DNA of 64,000 bases from Saccharopolyspora spinosa NRRL 18395 (GCF_000194155.1 NZ_GL877878.1:2730783-2794782), one strand, 5' to 3'; shown: positions 18,988 to 27,980, numbered from the stretch's first letter. Numbers and translations are program-made. The notes: generated by a model not told the origin, from the sequence alone.

Positions 18988-19221
18988 ATGAACGACACCG
19001 ACCGCGCCATCCTCGCTTTCGAGCTGGAGCACTGGCATTACCAAGGCAACAAGGAACGGGTCATCCAGGAGCGCTTCGGCTTCTCCCCGAACCGCTACTA
19101 CCAGCGGCTGAACCGCCTGCTGGACGAACCCGAAGCGCTGCAGCAGCAACCGGCCCTGGTCAAGCGCCTCCAGAACCGGCGCGACCAACGGGCCCAGCGC
19201 CGCACCGCCAGGGATCGCTGA
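18988..19221 (+). CDS. DUF3263 domain protein
   Basis: 77 residues from ATG 18988 with AGAGGGAGG upstream. The protein carries the complete DUF3263 signature: AILAFELEHWHYQGNKE, then RFGFSPNRYYQRLNRLLDE and a basic tail RRDQRAQRR. Family members are short helix-turn-helix-like actinobacterial proteins, presumed DNA binding, of unknown role. A small hairpin follows within 10-35 bases. Frame intact. Confidence 0.85.
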   Translation: MNDTDRAILAFELEHWHYQGNKERVIQERFGFSPNRYYQRLNRLLDEPEALQQQPALVKRLQNRRDQRAQRRTARDR

Positions 19222-19538
19222 CGCCCGGAGCCTCGGCCGAACTAGCGATGCCGAGGCCCGAAACTTCTTGGTACAGCACCGTTTCAGCTGCTCGAGACCC
19301 GCGAGTGCGTTGAGCGCTATAGCGGGTGCTTCCAAACTCGTTCTGCGTAGCGATGCGGGTAACGGAACCCAGACGCGGCCTGACTCCGGGATCCCCGGCT
19401 TGTGTATGACTAGGCGGACTAAGCGGCTAAGGCCGCTTCAAAAACAAAAGCCCGCCCTGCCACAGCCCGGACGACCACTTCCAAAACGGCCCCTACAACA
19501 GCTAACCACTCACGGGTCTTCTGAAGCGGCGCTGGCTC
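19222..19538. other. Intergenic stretch with a hairpin after the DUF3263 gene
   Basis: CCTCGGC at 19231 can pair with GCCGAGG at 19250-19256, a likely terminator for the DUF3263 gene. The rest, up to the amidase stop, contains no recognisable gene. It has a short A-rich part around 19436-19450. Confidence 0.5.
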
Positions 19539-20426
19539 CTACGACTGGGGGCGTTGGGCGTACTGCTCGGGGGTGATCTGGCGGGCTTGCTGGATGCGGA
19601 CCAGCTCCGCCAGCAGCGGCGCTGCCTGGTCCGCCGACAGGGCCTGGAACGCCGCCTTGATCGCGTCCGCGTTGGGGCCCGGCCCTGGCGCGGGACCGGC
19701 CGGCTGCTGCTTCGCCACCACCTCGTTGACCAGGTCGACGAGCATCGCGACGATCGTGCGCGGGCCGACCTCGGTCTGCCAGCCCTGGATCTCGCCCTCC
19801 GGCCCGCGGGGGCCGAGCAGTTCGTTTTCCAGGCGCCGCAGAATCGCGTCCTGCTCCGGAGTCATCACGTCCTCCTGGTCCTTCTTCCCGAGTTCGGCGC
19901 GGAACCGGTCCATGTCCACGTGACCGGGGTCGATCTTGCCGGTGACGCTGGTCTCCTTGTGGCCCCGCGCGGCGTCCATCGGGCGCCCGAGGTGGTTGAG
20001 CACCGCGGTGGTCGCCTTCAGCGCCGCCCGGTACTGCTCCGGGCTGGGCCCCTGGTTCACGCCCTGGTAGTCCCATTCGAACCCGACGTAAAGGGTGTTC
20101 CCGTCGCCCTCCGGGTTCGGCCCGGAGGCCTTCGCTTTCCCGGCGTGGTTGGCCCGCCCGGCGGCGATCATGTGCACGACGCCGTCGAAGGCGATCACCG
20201 CGTGGCACAGCGGTCCCGCCAGGTCGGGTCGGCCGTCGATGCACAACCGCACGCTCGGCGCGGGGTTCTCGTAGGACGCTGGGGTCGCGGTGTGGTGCTC
20301 CAGCACGCCTACCGGTGCGGGCTGCGGCCCCGACGTCGCGGTCCGGTCCCGCCAACCGTCGGTCTCGACCACGGTCAACCCGGCCGCGCGCAACACGTCC
20401 GCTAGCCAGACGAGAGGCAAGGCCAC
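19539..20426 (-). CDS. N-acetylmuramoyl-L-alanine amidase, endolysin-like
   Basis: GTG 20426 with GGGAGAG nine bases upstream gives 295 residues. The N-terminal 160 residues form an Amidase_2/PGRP-like domain: LEHHTATPASYENPAPSVRL (first zinc His), a CHAVIAFDGVVHMIAAGRANHAG segment, and the closing PGHVDMDRFRAEL (second zinc His region). The rest is a helical Gln/Pro-rich tail that may bind the cell wall. The enzyme would cut the MurNAc-L-Ala bond of peptidoglycan. No signal peptide is visible, which fits a phage lysin released through a holin, and a holin-like gene lies directly upstream on the same strand. Confidence 0.8.
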   Translation of the reverse strand: MALPLVWLADVLRAAGLTVVETDGWRDRTATSGPQPAPVGVLEHHTATPASYENPAPSVRLCIDGRPDLAGPLCHAVIAFDGVVHMIAAGRANHAGKAKASGPNPEGDGNTLYVGFEWDYQGVNQGPSPEQYRAALKATTAVLNHLGRPMDAARGHKETSVTGKIDPGHVDMDRFRAELGKKDQEDVMTPEQDAILRRLENELLGPRGPEGEIQGWQTEVGPRTIVAMLVDLVNEVVAKQQPAGPAPGPGPNADAIKAAFQALSADQAAPLLAELVRIQQARQITPEQYAQRPQS

Positions 20427-20504
20427 TTCTGATCACTCTCCCGGCTTGATCCGTTCACTCATGGTGGCGTGATCGCACGCGCGCGACCACGGCCAAGTGC
20501 GTGA

Positions 20505-20540
20505 AAAAAGGGGCGGGACCCACCCACGGGGTGAGTCCCA
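20505..20540 (-). terminator. Rho-independent terminator between the holin-like gene and the amidase
   Basis: Read on the minus strand: GGGACTCACCC, loop, GGGTGGGTCCC, then GCCCC and six T. It is a classic intrinsic terminator directly downstream of the holin-like gene. The amidase therefore needs its own promoter or read-through. Confidence 0.8.
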
Positions 20541-20564
20541 ACCACTAGTCGGTACGACACGCGA

Positions 20565-20798
20565 TCACGCGTGACCGCCCACACCGGCGTCGCCGGTCTC
20601 GGGCTTCGCGCCGTTCTTGCTGCCCTTGGAGTCGGCGGCGAAAAGGGCCTGGGCGTTGTTCAGCCACCGGCTCCAGCGCTGCCGCATCGGCCGGATCAGA
20701 CCGCCGCCGAGCCCGGCGACGAGGAATATGGCCAGTTTCGGGACGAACGTCTCGATCGCGGCCCGGGCCCCGGCCAGTCCCTGTTGGAGGGCTCTCAC
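20565..20798 (-). CDS. Small holin-like membrane protein
   Basis: GTG 20798 follows GGAGG by four bases, giving 77 residues. One hydrophobic helix (ETFVPKLAIFLVAGLGGGLI, about residues 18-37) is preceded by an amphipathic N-terminus and followed by a basic RPMRQRWSRW segment and a polar tail. Size, topology and the amidase gene downstream suggest a pinholin- or holin-like role or an anchor for the amidase. No family is recognised from sequence, so the functional call rests on context. Confidence 0.5.
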   Translation of the reverse strand: MRALQQGLAGARAAIETFVPKLAIFLVAGLGGGLIRPMRQRWSRWLNNAQALFAADSKGSKNGAKPETGDAGVGGHA

Positions 20799-21364
20799 TT
20801 TTCCTCCTCGACAAAACAAAAGCGAATTCGCGTGCGCCGGAGATCGTTTCGGGCGAATGGATTAACGGCAACCGCGACAGGCTCCCCGAAAGAGCGGTTC
20901 TTTCCCTCGTTTGGGTATCTGAGCGAGGACATGGCCACCACCACCGCTTTCCTCGCCAACGCGTCGCTTCCCGAGCACGATCACGTCAAGATCAGCCACC
21001 ACGGCGCCGAATGAGCACTGCACTTCGAGACCTTGTCGCACAGGTGATGCACACTGGCCGGATCGGTCACCCCAGCCTGCTGCCGGACGGGCTGGTGCCG
21101 GTCGGCCCCTTTGCGGCTGCGCCGCAGGGACAGGGGTGCCAAGGCGGCTACGCCGCTTGCGGCAGCCCCTTACCGCGGGGCTGCCAGCGTCGCGGCTGCG
21201 GATCCGCCACGATGAAAAAGGCTCAAATCAACCGCAGTGACGATCATGTCAATGTGATGATCGTCGATCTGCCGACCCGCTGGAGTTCCGGTGCGCTGTG
21301 AGCCCGCCCGCACGGGACGGCTGCTGCCCGCCGGGGCTGATCGGCGGCGTGCGATTCTGAGGGC
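20799..21364. other. Intergenic stretch upstream of fasR with one tiny frame
   Basis: A 27-codon plus frame at 20931-21014 (ATG after GCGAGG, containing ASLPEHDHVKISHH) has coding-like codon use but no recognised family. Between 21110 and 21200 several short GC-rich inverted repeats occur. Otherwise I see only divergent promoter space for the holin-like gene and fasR. Confidence 0.4.
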
Positions 21365-22579
21365 ATGAGTACCGAACGCGCAGGTGAGCGGGATACCGGT
21401 ACGCAGCGGCAGGTCTCCGCGGCCACCCTTCGTCGACTGGAACGGGGCACCGGCGGGCTGGCCAGCGCCAGCGTCAGCGAGATGGAACAGCGCCTCCCGT
21501 GGTTCCGGCGGCTGCCCGCCGACCAGCGGGCGAGCGTGCTGCTGGTCACCCAGACCGGGGCCAACAACTTCGTTGCGTGGCTGCAGGACCCGACCGAGGC
21601 GATCCGGCTGACCGCCGAAGCGTTCCGCACCGCGCCCCGGGACCTGTCCAGGTGGGTCAGCCTGCGGCAGACCCTGGAGCTGGTCCGGGTCGCCATCGAC
21701 GTGTTCGAGCGGCAGCTGCCCGAACTGGCGGCCGAGGTGCCCGACCGCACCCTCCTGACCGAATCGATCCTGCGCTACACGCGGGAGATCTCGTTCGCGG
21801 CAGCCACCTCGTACGCCGCTGCGGCTGAGGCCCGCGGTGCGTGGGACGCGCGGCTGGAAGCGCTCGTCGTCGACGGCATCGTTCGCGGCGACGCCGAGGA
21901 GTCGCTGCTCTCCCGCGCCGCCGCGCTCGGCTGGGAGCCGTCGTCGGAGGCGACCGCGCTGGTCGGCAACGCACCGTCGGACGACCCGCCGACCATCATC
22001 TACCAGGTGCGCAGCCGGGCGGCGCGGCTCGGCTGCCCGGTGCTGCTCGGCGTGCAGGGCACCCGGCTCGTGGTGGTCTTCGGCGGGCCGGGCGACGCAC
22101 GCACCAACGATGAGGCGGCCAAGCGGCTGTCCGAAGCTTTCGACGAAGGCCCCGTCGTGGTCGGGCCGACCGTGCCGAGCCTCGCCGAGGCGCACCGGTC
22201 GGCCGGCGATGCGATGTCCGCGCTGCGGGCCGTGGTGGCGTGGCCGACCGCGCCGCGCCCGGTGCCCTCCGGCGACCTGCTGCCGGAACGTGCGCTGGCC
22301 GGCGACCCGGAGGCCGAACGGCAGCTGGTCGAGCGGATCGTGCTGCCGCTGGTGGACGCCGGCGGCGCGCTGATGGAAACCGTCGACACCTACCTGGAGG
22401 TCGGCGGTGTGCTGGAGAACTGCGCGCGGCAGCTCTACGTGCACCCGAACACCGTGCGATACCGGCTGCGCAGAGTGGCGGAACTCACCGGCCACACGCC
22501 GTCCAACGCCCGCGACGCCCACGTCCTCCGGGTCGGCCTCGCGGTGGGTCGGCTCGCCAAGTCCCGCGGCCTGTGGTGA
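21365..22579 (+). CDS. fasR: PucR-type transcriptional regulator, probable FasR
   Basis: 404 residues from ATG 21365. The C-terminus carries the PucR-type helix-turn-helix LYVHPNTVRYRLRRVAELTG followed by ARDAHVLRVGLAVGRL. The N-terminal 150 residues match the FasR regulatory region (SVSEMEQRLPWFRRLP, TQTGANNFVAWLQDP). In Streptomyces coelicolor FasR is encoded just before fabD-fabH-acpP-fabF and activates that operon. The same gene sits here in the same place, and in M. tuberculosis the corresponding gene is Rv2242. I infer the same role. It runs in the same direction as the fab genes with 196 bases between. Confidence 0.85.
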   Translation: MSTERAGERDTGTQRQVSAATLRRLERGTGGLASASVSEMEQRLPWFRRLPADQRASVLLVTQTGANNFVAWLQDPTEAIRLTAEAFRTAPRDLSRWVSLRQTLELVRVAIDVFERQLPELAAEVPDRTLLTESILRYTREISFAAATSYAAAAEARGAWDARLEALVVDGIVRGDAEESLLSRAAALGWEPSSEATALVGNAPSDDPPTIIYQVRSRAARLGCPVLLGVQGTRLVVVFGGPGDARTNDEAAKRLSEAFDEGPVVVGPTVPSLAEAHRSAGDAMSALRAVVAWPTAPRPVPSGDLLPERALAGDPEAERQLVERIVLPLVDAGGALMETVDTYLEVGGVLENCARQLYVHPNTVRYRLRRVAELTGHTPSNARDAHVLRVGLAVGRLAKSRGLW

Positions 22580-22775
22580 CCGCACCGATCACCCGCCGTA
22601 GCAAGCATTTACCGATGTTCACGGCTCAGCCACCAACCGGGCACGGCCGACAACGATTCGGGACCGGGCAGCGTCTGGTCACCCGCTCGCTTGTAGACAC
22701 TCCACAACATTGCGGTCCGGACTTCGTCAATTCCGTCATCACGTCGATCAGCCCTGGACGTGTTCAGTAGCAAGA
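22580..22775 (+). promoter_or_regulatory. Probable fab operon promoter region
   Basis: This gap between fasR and fabD contains the inverted element TTGTAGACACTCCACAA (22691-22707) about 70 bases before the fabD start. It is a candidate regulator site. No strong terminator follows fasR, so read-through from fasR is also possible. Confidence 0.4.
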
Positions 22776-23696
22776 GTGATCGCGCTTCTAGCCCCCGGAC
22801 AGGGGTCACAGACCCCAGGGATGCTCAACCCGTGGCTCGAACTAGACGGTGCCACCGAACGCATCGGCACCTGGTCCGAGCTGACCGGCCTCGACCTGCA
22901 CCGCCTCGGCACCACCGCCGACGCGGACGAGATCAAGGACACCGCGGTCACCCAGCCACTCGTGGTGGCGCTGTCGCTGATCGCCGCCGACGAACTGCGC
23001 CGCCGGGTGACGATCCCGGACGGCACCCCGGTCGCCGGGCACTCCGTCGGTGAGCTCGCCGCCGCCGCCATCGCGGGTGCCCTGGCCTTCGACGACGCCG
23101 TTTCGCTGGCCGCCGTGCGCGGCCGGGAGATGGCCGCCGCCTGCGCGCTGGAGCCAACCGGCATGGCCGCCGTGCTCGGCGGCGAGGCGGACGACGTGGT
23201 CACCCACCTCGAACAGCTCGGCCTGGACCCGGCCAACCGCAACGGCGCCGGCCAGATCGTGGCCGCCGGGCGGGTGCCCGCGCTCGAACAGCTCGCCGCC
23301 GAACCGCCAGTCGGTGCCCGGGTGCGCCCGCTGCCGGTGGCCGGTGCCTTCCACACCCGCTTCATGGCGCCCGCTCGGGAAAGCCTGGCCCAGCACGCGG
23401 AGAAGGTGACCGTGACCGACGCCGCCCTGCCGCTGCTGTCCAACGCCGACGGTGCGGTCGTCACGGACGCCGCCGAGATCGTGCAGCGGCTCGTCTCCCA
23501 GGTCACCAGCCCGGTGCGCTGGGACACCTGCATGGCGGCACTGGCCGAACACGGTGTCGAGGCGGTCGTGGAGTTCCCGCCCGCCGGCACTCTCAGCGGC
23601 CTGGTTCGCCGCGAGCTCAAGGGCGTCAAAACCGTCGCTCTGAAGACCCCTGCCGACCTGGACAAGGTCGCCGACCTGCTCAGGAGCGACGCGTGA
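22776..23696 (+). CDS. fabD: Malonyl-CoA:ACP transacylase
   Basis: 306 residues from GTG 22776. The start LLAPGQGSQ, the nucleophile elbow GHSVGE with Ser90 and the late catalytic His193 in GAFHTRFM are all present. It transfers malonyl from CoA to AcpP to begin and feed fatty acid synthesis. The stop overlaps the fabH start by four bases (GTGA), so the two are translationally coupled. The binding site before the GTG is weak. The frame could extend left to 22710, but that part lacks family similarity. Confidence 0.95.
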   Translation: MIALLAPGQGSQTPGMLNPWLELDGATERIGTWSELTGLDLHRLGTTADADEIKDTAVTQPLVVALSLIAADELRRRVTIPDGTPVAGHSVGELAAAAIAGALAFDDAVSLAAVRGREMAAACALEPTGMAAVLGGEADDVVTHLEQLGLDPANRNGAGQIVAAGRVPALEQLAAEPPVGARVRPLPVAGAFHTRFMAPARESLAQHAEKVTVTDAALPLLSNADGAVVTDAAEIVQRLVSQVTSPVRWDTCMAALAEHGVEAVVEFPPAGTLSGLVRRELKGVKTVALKTPADLDKVADLLRSDA

Positions 23697-24673
23697 CGCG
23701 ACCCCGCATTGCCCAGAACCCCATCTCGGCCGGCACCAAGCTGCTCGGCTTCGGCAGCGCGCAGGGCAACCGGATCGTCACCAACGACGACTTGGCCAAG
23801 ATCGTCGACACCAACGACGAGTGGATCCGGCAGCGCGTCGGCATCATCCACCGCCGGCTCGGCGACGCCGACCAGACGGTGGTCAGCATGGCCGTCGAGG
23901 CCGGCGCGAAGGCGGTCGCCGACGCGGGCCTGACACCGTCCGATGTGGACCAGGTGATGGTCGCCACCTGCACCATGCCGGGCGGCATCCCGAACGCCGC
24001 GGCCCAGGTCGCCGATCAGATCGGCATCAAGGCCAAGAGCGCCTACGACCTCAACGCCGCCTGCGCCGGGTTCGTCTACGCGCTGTCCACCGCCTCGGAC
24101 GCGGTGCGCGCCGGTTCGGCCCGCAACGTGCTGGTGATCGGCTCCGAACGGTTCCAGGAATGGCTGGACTGGGAGGACCGCGGGAACTGCATCATCTTCG
24201 CCGACGGCGCCGGTGCCGTGTTGGTCGGTCCGGCCGAGGAGCCGGAGCTCGGCCCTGGCGTGCTGGGCAGCGCCGGCGACCTGGCGGACACCATCTACCT
24301 GCGCGACGGGAAATACATCTACCAGGAGGGCCAGTCGGTCTTCCGGTGGGCGACCACGCAGATCGCCCCGGTGGCAGTTCGCGCGGTCGAGGCGGCCGGT
24401 CTCCAGATGTCCGATGTGGACGTACTGGTGCCGCACCAGGCGAACCTGCGGATCGTAGAGGCCATTGCCAAGAAGCTGCAGTCCCAGGGTGCCCGTGACG
24501 ACCTAGTGCTCGCGCGTGACATCGTCTACTCCGGCAACACGTCGTCGGCGTCCATCCCGCTGGCCATCGACCACATGCGGGCGGCGGGGGAGATCCCCAG
24601 CGGTGCCGTGATGCTGCTCGTGGGCTTCGGCGCCGGGCTGTGCTACTCGGCCCAGGTCGCAATCTGCCCCTGA
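23693..24673 (+). CDS. fabH: Beta-ketoacyl-ACP synthase III
   Basis: 326 residues with the KAS III triad Cys124 (LNAACAGF), His248 (VPHQANLRI) and Asn282 (GNTSSAS). The N-terminal segment TNDDLAKIVDTNDEWI is typical. The enzyme condenses an acyl-CoA primer with malonyl-ACP. Actinobacterial members often use branched primers such as isobutyryl-CoA. Overlaps fabD by four bases and is followed by acpP after 70 bases. Confidence 0.96.
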   Translation: MTRPRIAQNPISAGTKLLGFGSAQGNRIVTNDDLAKIVDTNDEWIRQRVGIIHRRLGDADQTVVSMAVEAGAKAVADAGLTPSDVDQVMVATCTMPGGIPNAAAQVADQIGIKAKSAYDLNAACAGFVYALSTASDAVRAGSARNVLVIGSERFQEWLDWEDRGNCIIFADGAGAVLVGPAEEPELGPGVLGSAGDLADTIYLRDGKYIYQEGQSVFRWATTQIAPVAVRAVEAAGLQMSDVDVLVPHQANLRIVEAIAKKLQSQGARDDLVLARDIVYSGNTSSASIPLAIDHMRAAGEIPSGAVMLLVGFGAGLCYSAQVAICP

Positions 24674-24743
24674 GCCCACCCGAAAGCTGCCGCGGGTCCA
24701 CCGAGCCGCGGTGCGGAACGCAAGAACCAGGAAGGAACTACCA

Positions 24744-24983
24744 GTGTCGAACGAGGAAATCACCACCGGTCTCGCCGCCATCGTCGAGGAGGTCGCCGGT
24801 GTCGACGCCGCCGACGTGACCGTCGACAAGTCCTTCGTCGACGACCTGGACATCGACTCGCTGTCTATGGTGGAGATCGCCGTGCAGGCGGAGGACAAGT
24901 TCGGGGTCAAGATCCCGGACGACCAGCTGGCCAACCTCAAGACCGTCGGTGATGCGGTTGACTACATCACCAAGAACGCATGA
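24744..24983 (+). CDS. acpP: Acyl carrier protein of fatty acid synthesis
   Basis: 79 residues from GTG 24744 with GGAAGGA upstream. The phosphopantetheine site is DIDSLSMVE with Ser39. The protein is acidic and four-helical with the closing segment DDQLANLKTVGDAVDYI. It carries growing acyl chains between FabD, FabH and FabF, encoded on both sides. The stop overlaps the fabF start by four bases. Confidence 0.96.
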   Translation: MSNEEITTGLAAIVEEVAGVDAADVTVDKSFVDDLDIDSLSMVEIAVQAEDKFGVKIPDDQLANLKTVGDAVDYITKNA

Positions 24984-26224
24984 CAACGGATGTCGTGATC
25001 ACCGGGCTGGGCGCGACGACACCGCTTGGCGGTGACGTCGCGTCCACCTGGGACGGATTGGTCAACGGCGCCTCCGGCGTTCGCCGGCTGGAAGCCGAGT
25101 GGGTGGACCGGCTCGAACTCCCGGCCAAGATCGGCGCCCCGCTGGCGATGGACCCGAGCGAGGTGCTGCCCCGCGTTCAGCTGCGGCGGATGGACCGCTG
25201 CGAGGCGATCGCCGTGATCGCCGCCCGCGAGGCCTGGGCCGACGCCGGTTTCGAGCTGCCCACCGACGACAACGAGCCGGTCGACCCGGACCGGCTGGGC
25301 GTGTCGCTGGGCACCGGCATCGGCGGACCGGTCACGCTGCTGCAGCAGAACGACCTGCTGCAGCAGAGCGGGCTGCGCAAGGTTTCGCCACTGACCGTGC
25401 CGATGCTGATGCCCAACGGCCCGGCCGCGATGGTCAGCCTGGACGTGCGGGCTCGCGCCGGAGTGCACTCCCCCGCGTCGGCCTGCGCCTCGGGCGCCGA
25501 GGGCCTGGCCAAGGGCTTCGACATGATCCAGCAGGGGCAAGCGGACGTGGTGGTGGCCGGTGGCGCGGAGGCCTGCATCCACCCGATCACCATCGCCGGT
25601 TTCGCCCAGGCCCGGACCCTGAGCACCCGCAACGACGACCCGGAGCGCGCCTCGCGCCCGTTCGACGTCGACCGCGACGGGTTCGTGATGGGCGAGGGAG
25701 CCGGCGCGGTCATCCTGGAGAGCGCGGAGCACGCCAAGGCGCGCGGCGCTCGGATCTACGGCCGGTTGGCAGGCGTGGGCATCACCTCCGACGCCTACCA
25801 CATCACCGGTAGTCCGCCGGACGGCCGCGGCCAGGTCGCCGCGATGCGCAAGGCGATGCAGACCGCGGGCCTGCAGCCTTCGGACATCGGGCATGTCAAC
25901 GCGCACGCGACGTCCACTGCGGTCGGCGACTTGGGCGAGGCGAACTCGGTGCGCAAGGCGATCGGCGACGGCGCGGTGGTCACCGCGCCGAAGGGATCGC
26001 TGGGCCACCTGGTCGGCGGGGCCGGTGCGGTGGAGAGCATCATCACGATCCTCTCGCTGCGGCACGGCATCATCCCGGCCACCCGGAACCTGGAAACGAT
26101 CGACCCGAAGGTCGAGCTCGACGTGGTCGCCGACAAGCCTCGGCAGGTTGAGCAGACCGCAGCGATCAACAACGCCTTCGGCTTCGGCGGGCATAACGTC
26201 GCGCTCGCCTTCGCCAGGGCATGA
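24980..26224 (+). CDS. fabF: Beta-ketoacyl-ACP synthase II
   Basis: 414 residues with the condensing triad Cys169 (SACASGAEG), His309 (NAHATSTAVGD) and His343 (GSLGHLVGGAGAVES), and the closing NNAFGFGGHNVALAF. It extends acyl-ACP with malonyl-ACP. In M. tuberculosis the same position is taken by kasA/kasB; only one copy is present here. It overlaps acpP by four bases and is followed by a perfect hairpin before accD. Confidence 0.95.
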   Translation: MTTDVVITGLGATTPLGGDVASTWDGLVNGASGVRRLEAEWVDRLELPAKIGAPLAMDPSEVLPRVQLRRMDRCEAIAVIAAREAWADAGFELPTDDNEPVDPDRLGVSLGTGIGGPVTLLQQNDLLQQSGLRKVSPLTVPMLMPNGPAAMVSLDVRARAGVHSPASACASGAEGLAKGFDMIQQGQADVVVAGGAEACIHPITIAGFAQARTLSTRNDDPERASRPFDVDRDGFVMGEGAGAVILESAEHAKARGARIYGRLAGVGITSDAYHITGSPPDGRGQVAAMRKAMQTAGLQPSDIGHVNAHATSTAVGDLGEANSVRKAIGDGAVVTAPKGSLGHLVGGAGAVESIITILSLRHGIIPATRNLETIDPKVELDVVADKPRQVEQTAAINNAFGFGGHNVALAFARA

Positions 26225-26232
26225 CCGTTCCC

Positions 26233-26272
26233 CGAAAGGACGGGCTGAGCCGTTGTTCAGCCCGTCCTTTCG
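26233..26272 (+). terminator. Perfect 16-bp hairpin between fabF and accD
   Basis: CGAAAGGACGGGCTGA (26233-26248) pairs fully with TCAGCCCGTCCTTTCG (26257-26272) across an 8-base loop. There is no T tail, so it may reduce rather than stop transcription into accD, or protect the fab transcript 3' end. Confidence 0.65.
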
Positions 26273-26367
26273 CGCTCTGCGGTACGACGAAACCGCAGGC
26301 GGCCGGTCGCCCGTCAGCGACGCCCCGTCGCCCGGCGGCCGTCTGAGACCGACTCCCGGAGGATCCG

Positions 26368-27804
26368 ATGACCGCAGTGGCCAGCCGGCCGGAGAGCGAC
26401 CAGGAACAGCGGGATCCGCGGGATCCTGAGGTGCGGCTGGGCCAGCTGCTTGATCCGGGGTCGATCGAGCCGCTGCACCGGCGCGATGGCAGCGGGATGT
26501 TCGCGGTGCGCGGCCGTGTCGATGGCACGAAGGTGGTCGTGTACTGCAGTGATGCCACCAAGATGGGTGGTGCGCTGGGTGCGGGGGGCTGCGGGCACAT
26601 CGTGGACGCCATCGATGTGGCGGTGCGTGAGCGCTGTCCGGTGATCGGCGTGTGGCATTCCGGCGGTGCCCGCATTCCCGAGGGGGTGGAGTCGCTGGAT
26701 GGCATGGGCCGGATGTTCGCGGCGATGATCGGCGCGTCCGGTCGGGTGCCGCAGATCTCTGTGGTGGTGGGCCCGGCCGCCGGTGGTGCGGCTTATGGTC
26801 CGGCGTTGACCGATGTGGTGATCATGTCCCCGGCCGGGCGTGTGTTCGTGACCGGGCCGGAGGTGGTCCGGAGCGTTACCGGTGAGGAGATCGATCAGGA
26901 GGGTCTTGGTGGCGTTTCCGCGCACGGTGCGAAGTCCGGCGTGGTGCATGTGGTCGCCGATGATGAGTCCGACGCGTATGTGCGGGCGCGGCGGCTGACG
27001 GGGTTGTTCGCCGAGCCGGGCGTGTTCGACCTGCGTTGCGTGCGGGACGCTGAGGATCTGCGCGCGTTGCTGCCGGACCGTCCGCAGCGTGCCTACGATG
27101 TCAAGCCGGTGATCCGTGGCATCCTCGACGCCCGCGCCGATGGTGGTGCGGACTTTGAGGAGTTGCAGGCCAAGTGGGCTGCGAACATCGTGGTCGGTCT
27201 CGGTCGGCTCGGTGGCCGCAGCATTGGTGTGATCGCCAACAACCCGTTGCGCAAGGGCGGTTGTCTGGACTCGCTTTCGGCGGAGAAGGCCGCGCGGTTC
27301 GTGCGGATGTGCGACTCGTTCGGCGTGCCGCTGCTGGTGCTCGTCGATGTGCCGGGCTACTTGCCCGGGGTCGGTCAGGAGTGGGGCGGTGTGGTGCGGC
27401 GTGGTGCGAAGCTGCTGCACGCCTTCGGTGAAGCGGTGGTGCCTCGGGTGACGTTGGTGACCCGTAAGTCCTATGGTGGCGCGTACATCGCGATGAACGC
27501 TCGCTCGCTGGGTGCGACCACTGTGTTCGCCTGGCCGGAGGCCGAGGTCGCGGTGATGGGTGCCAAGGCCGCGGTCGGCATCCTGCACCGCAAGGCGCTG
27601 GCCGCCGCGCCCGAGGAGGAACGCGAGGCGTTGCAGGCCAGGCTCGCCGAGGAGCACGAGCGGGTTGCCGGCGGGGTGGGCCGGGCGATGTCGATCGGCG
27701 TGGTCGACGAGGTGATCGACCCGAAGACCACCCGCCGCCGGGTCGCCGAAGCACTGGCCGCCGCCCCCGCGGGCCGCGGTTCGCACGGCAACATCCCACT
27801 GTAA
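26368..27804 (+). CDS. accD6: Acyl-CoA carboxylase carboxyltransferase (beta) subunit, AccD6-like
   Basis: 478 residues from ATG 26368 with CGGAGGA upstream. The crotonase-fold halves are both present: the N-terminal acyl-CoA-binding part with HSGGARIPEGVESL and GPAAGGAAYGPALTD, and the C-terminal biotin-binding part with VDVPGYLPGVGQEWGG and TRKSYGGAYIAMNARSLGA. It transfers CO2 from the biotin carrier of a separate alpha subunit to acetyl- or propionyl-CoA. The position after fabF matches accD6 of mycobacteria, whose product feeds FAS II. Codon use shows more GTG/GGT than its neighbours. Confidence 0.92.
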   Translation: MTAVASRPESDQEQRDPRDPEVRLGQLLDPGSIEPLHRRDGSGMFAVRGRVDGTKVVVYCSDATKMGGALGAGGCGHIVDAIDVAVRERCPVIGVWHSGGARIPEGVESLDGMGRMFAAMIGASGRVPQISVVVGPAAGGAAYGPALTDVVIMSPAGRVFVTGPEVVRSVTGEEIDQEGLGGVSAHGAKSGVVHVVADDESDAYVRARRLTGLFAEPGVFDLRCVRDAEDLRALLPDRPQRAYDVKPVIRGILDARADGGADFEELQAKWAANIVVGLGRLGGRSIGVIANNPLRKGGCLDSLSAEKAARFVRMCDSFGVPLLVLVDVPGYLPGVGQEWGGVVRRGAKLLHAFGEAVVPRVTLVTRKSYGGAYIAMNARSLGATTVFAWPEAEVAVMGAKAAVGILHRKALAAAPEEEREALQARLAEEHERVAGGVGRAMSIGVVDEVIDPKTTRRRVAEALAAAPAGRGSHGNIPL

Positions 27805-27980
27805 CCGGAATTTCAGGGCAGCTGAAGGCGGCCTCCCGCGCGCGGGAGACGGACGCGACGATCGACTCGCCGGCCGGCCAGGTCGGCTACGGCAGCGCTT
27901 TCGCGCTCAGCAACGCCTGCAAGCGACACTTCGATTTCAGCCCGCGGAGTACCGCCTCGCGGCGGCGGGGTGATCGCGGA

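Noticed and set aside
18615..19335. Minus-strand frame covering the DUF3263 gene
   Set aside because: It has no motif, whereas the plus-strand DUF3263 signature and ribosome binding site are clear.
21170..22585. Long minus-strand frame opposite fasR
   Set aside because: Shadow frame. The plus-strand protein has a complete PucR-type helix-turn-helix.
22748..24436. Long minus-strand frame opposite fabD and fabH
   Set aside because: Shadow frame with Ser/Arg/Ala low-complexity composition.
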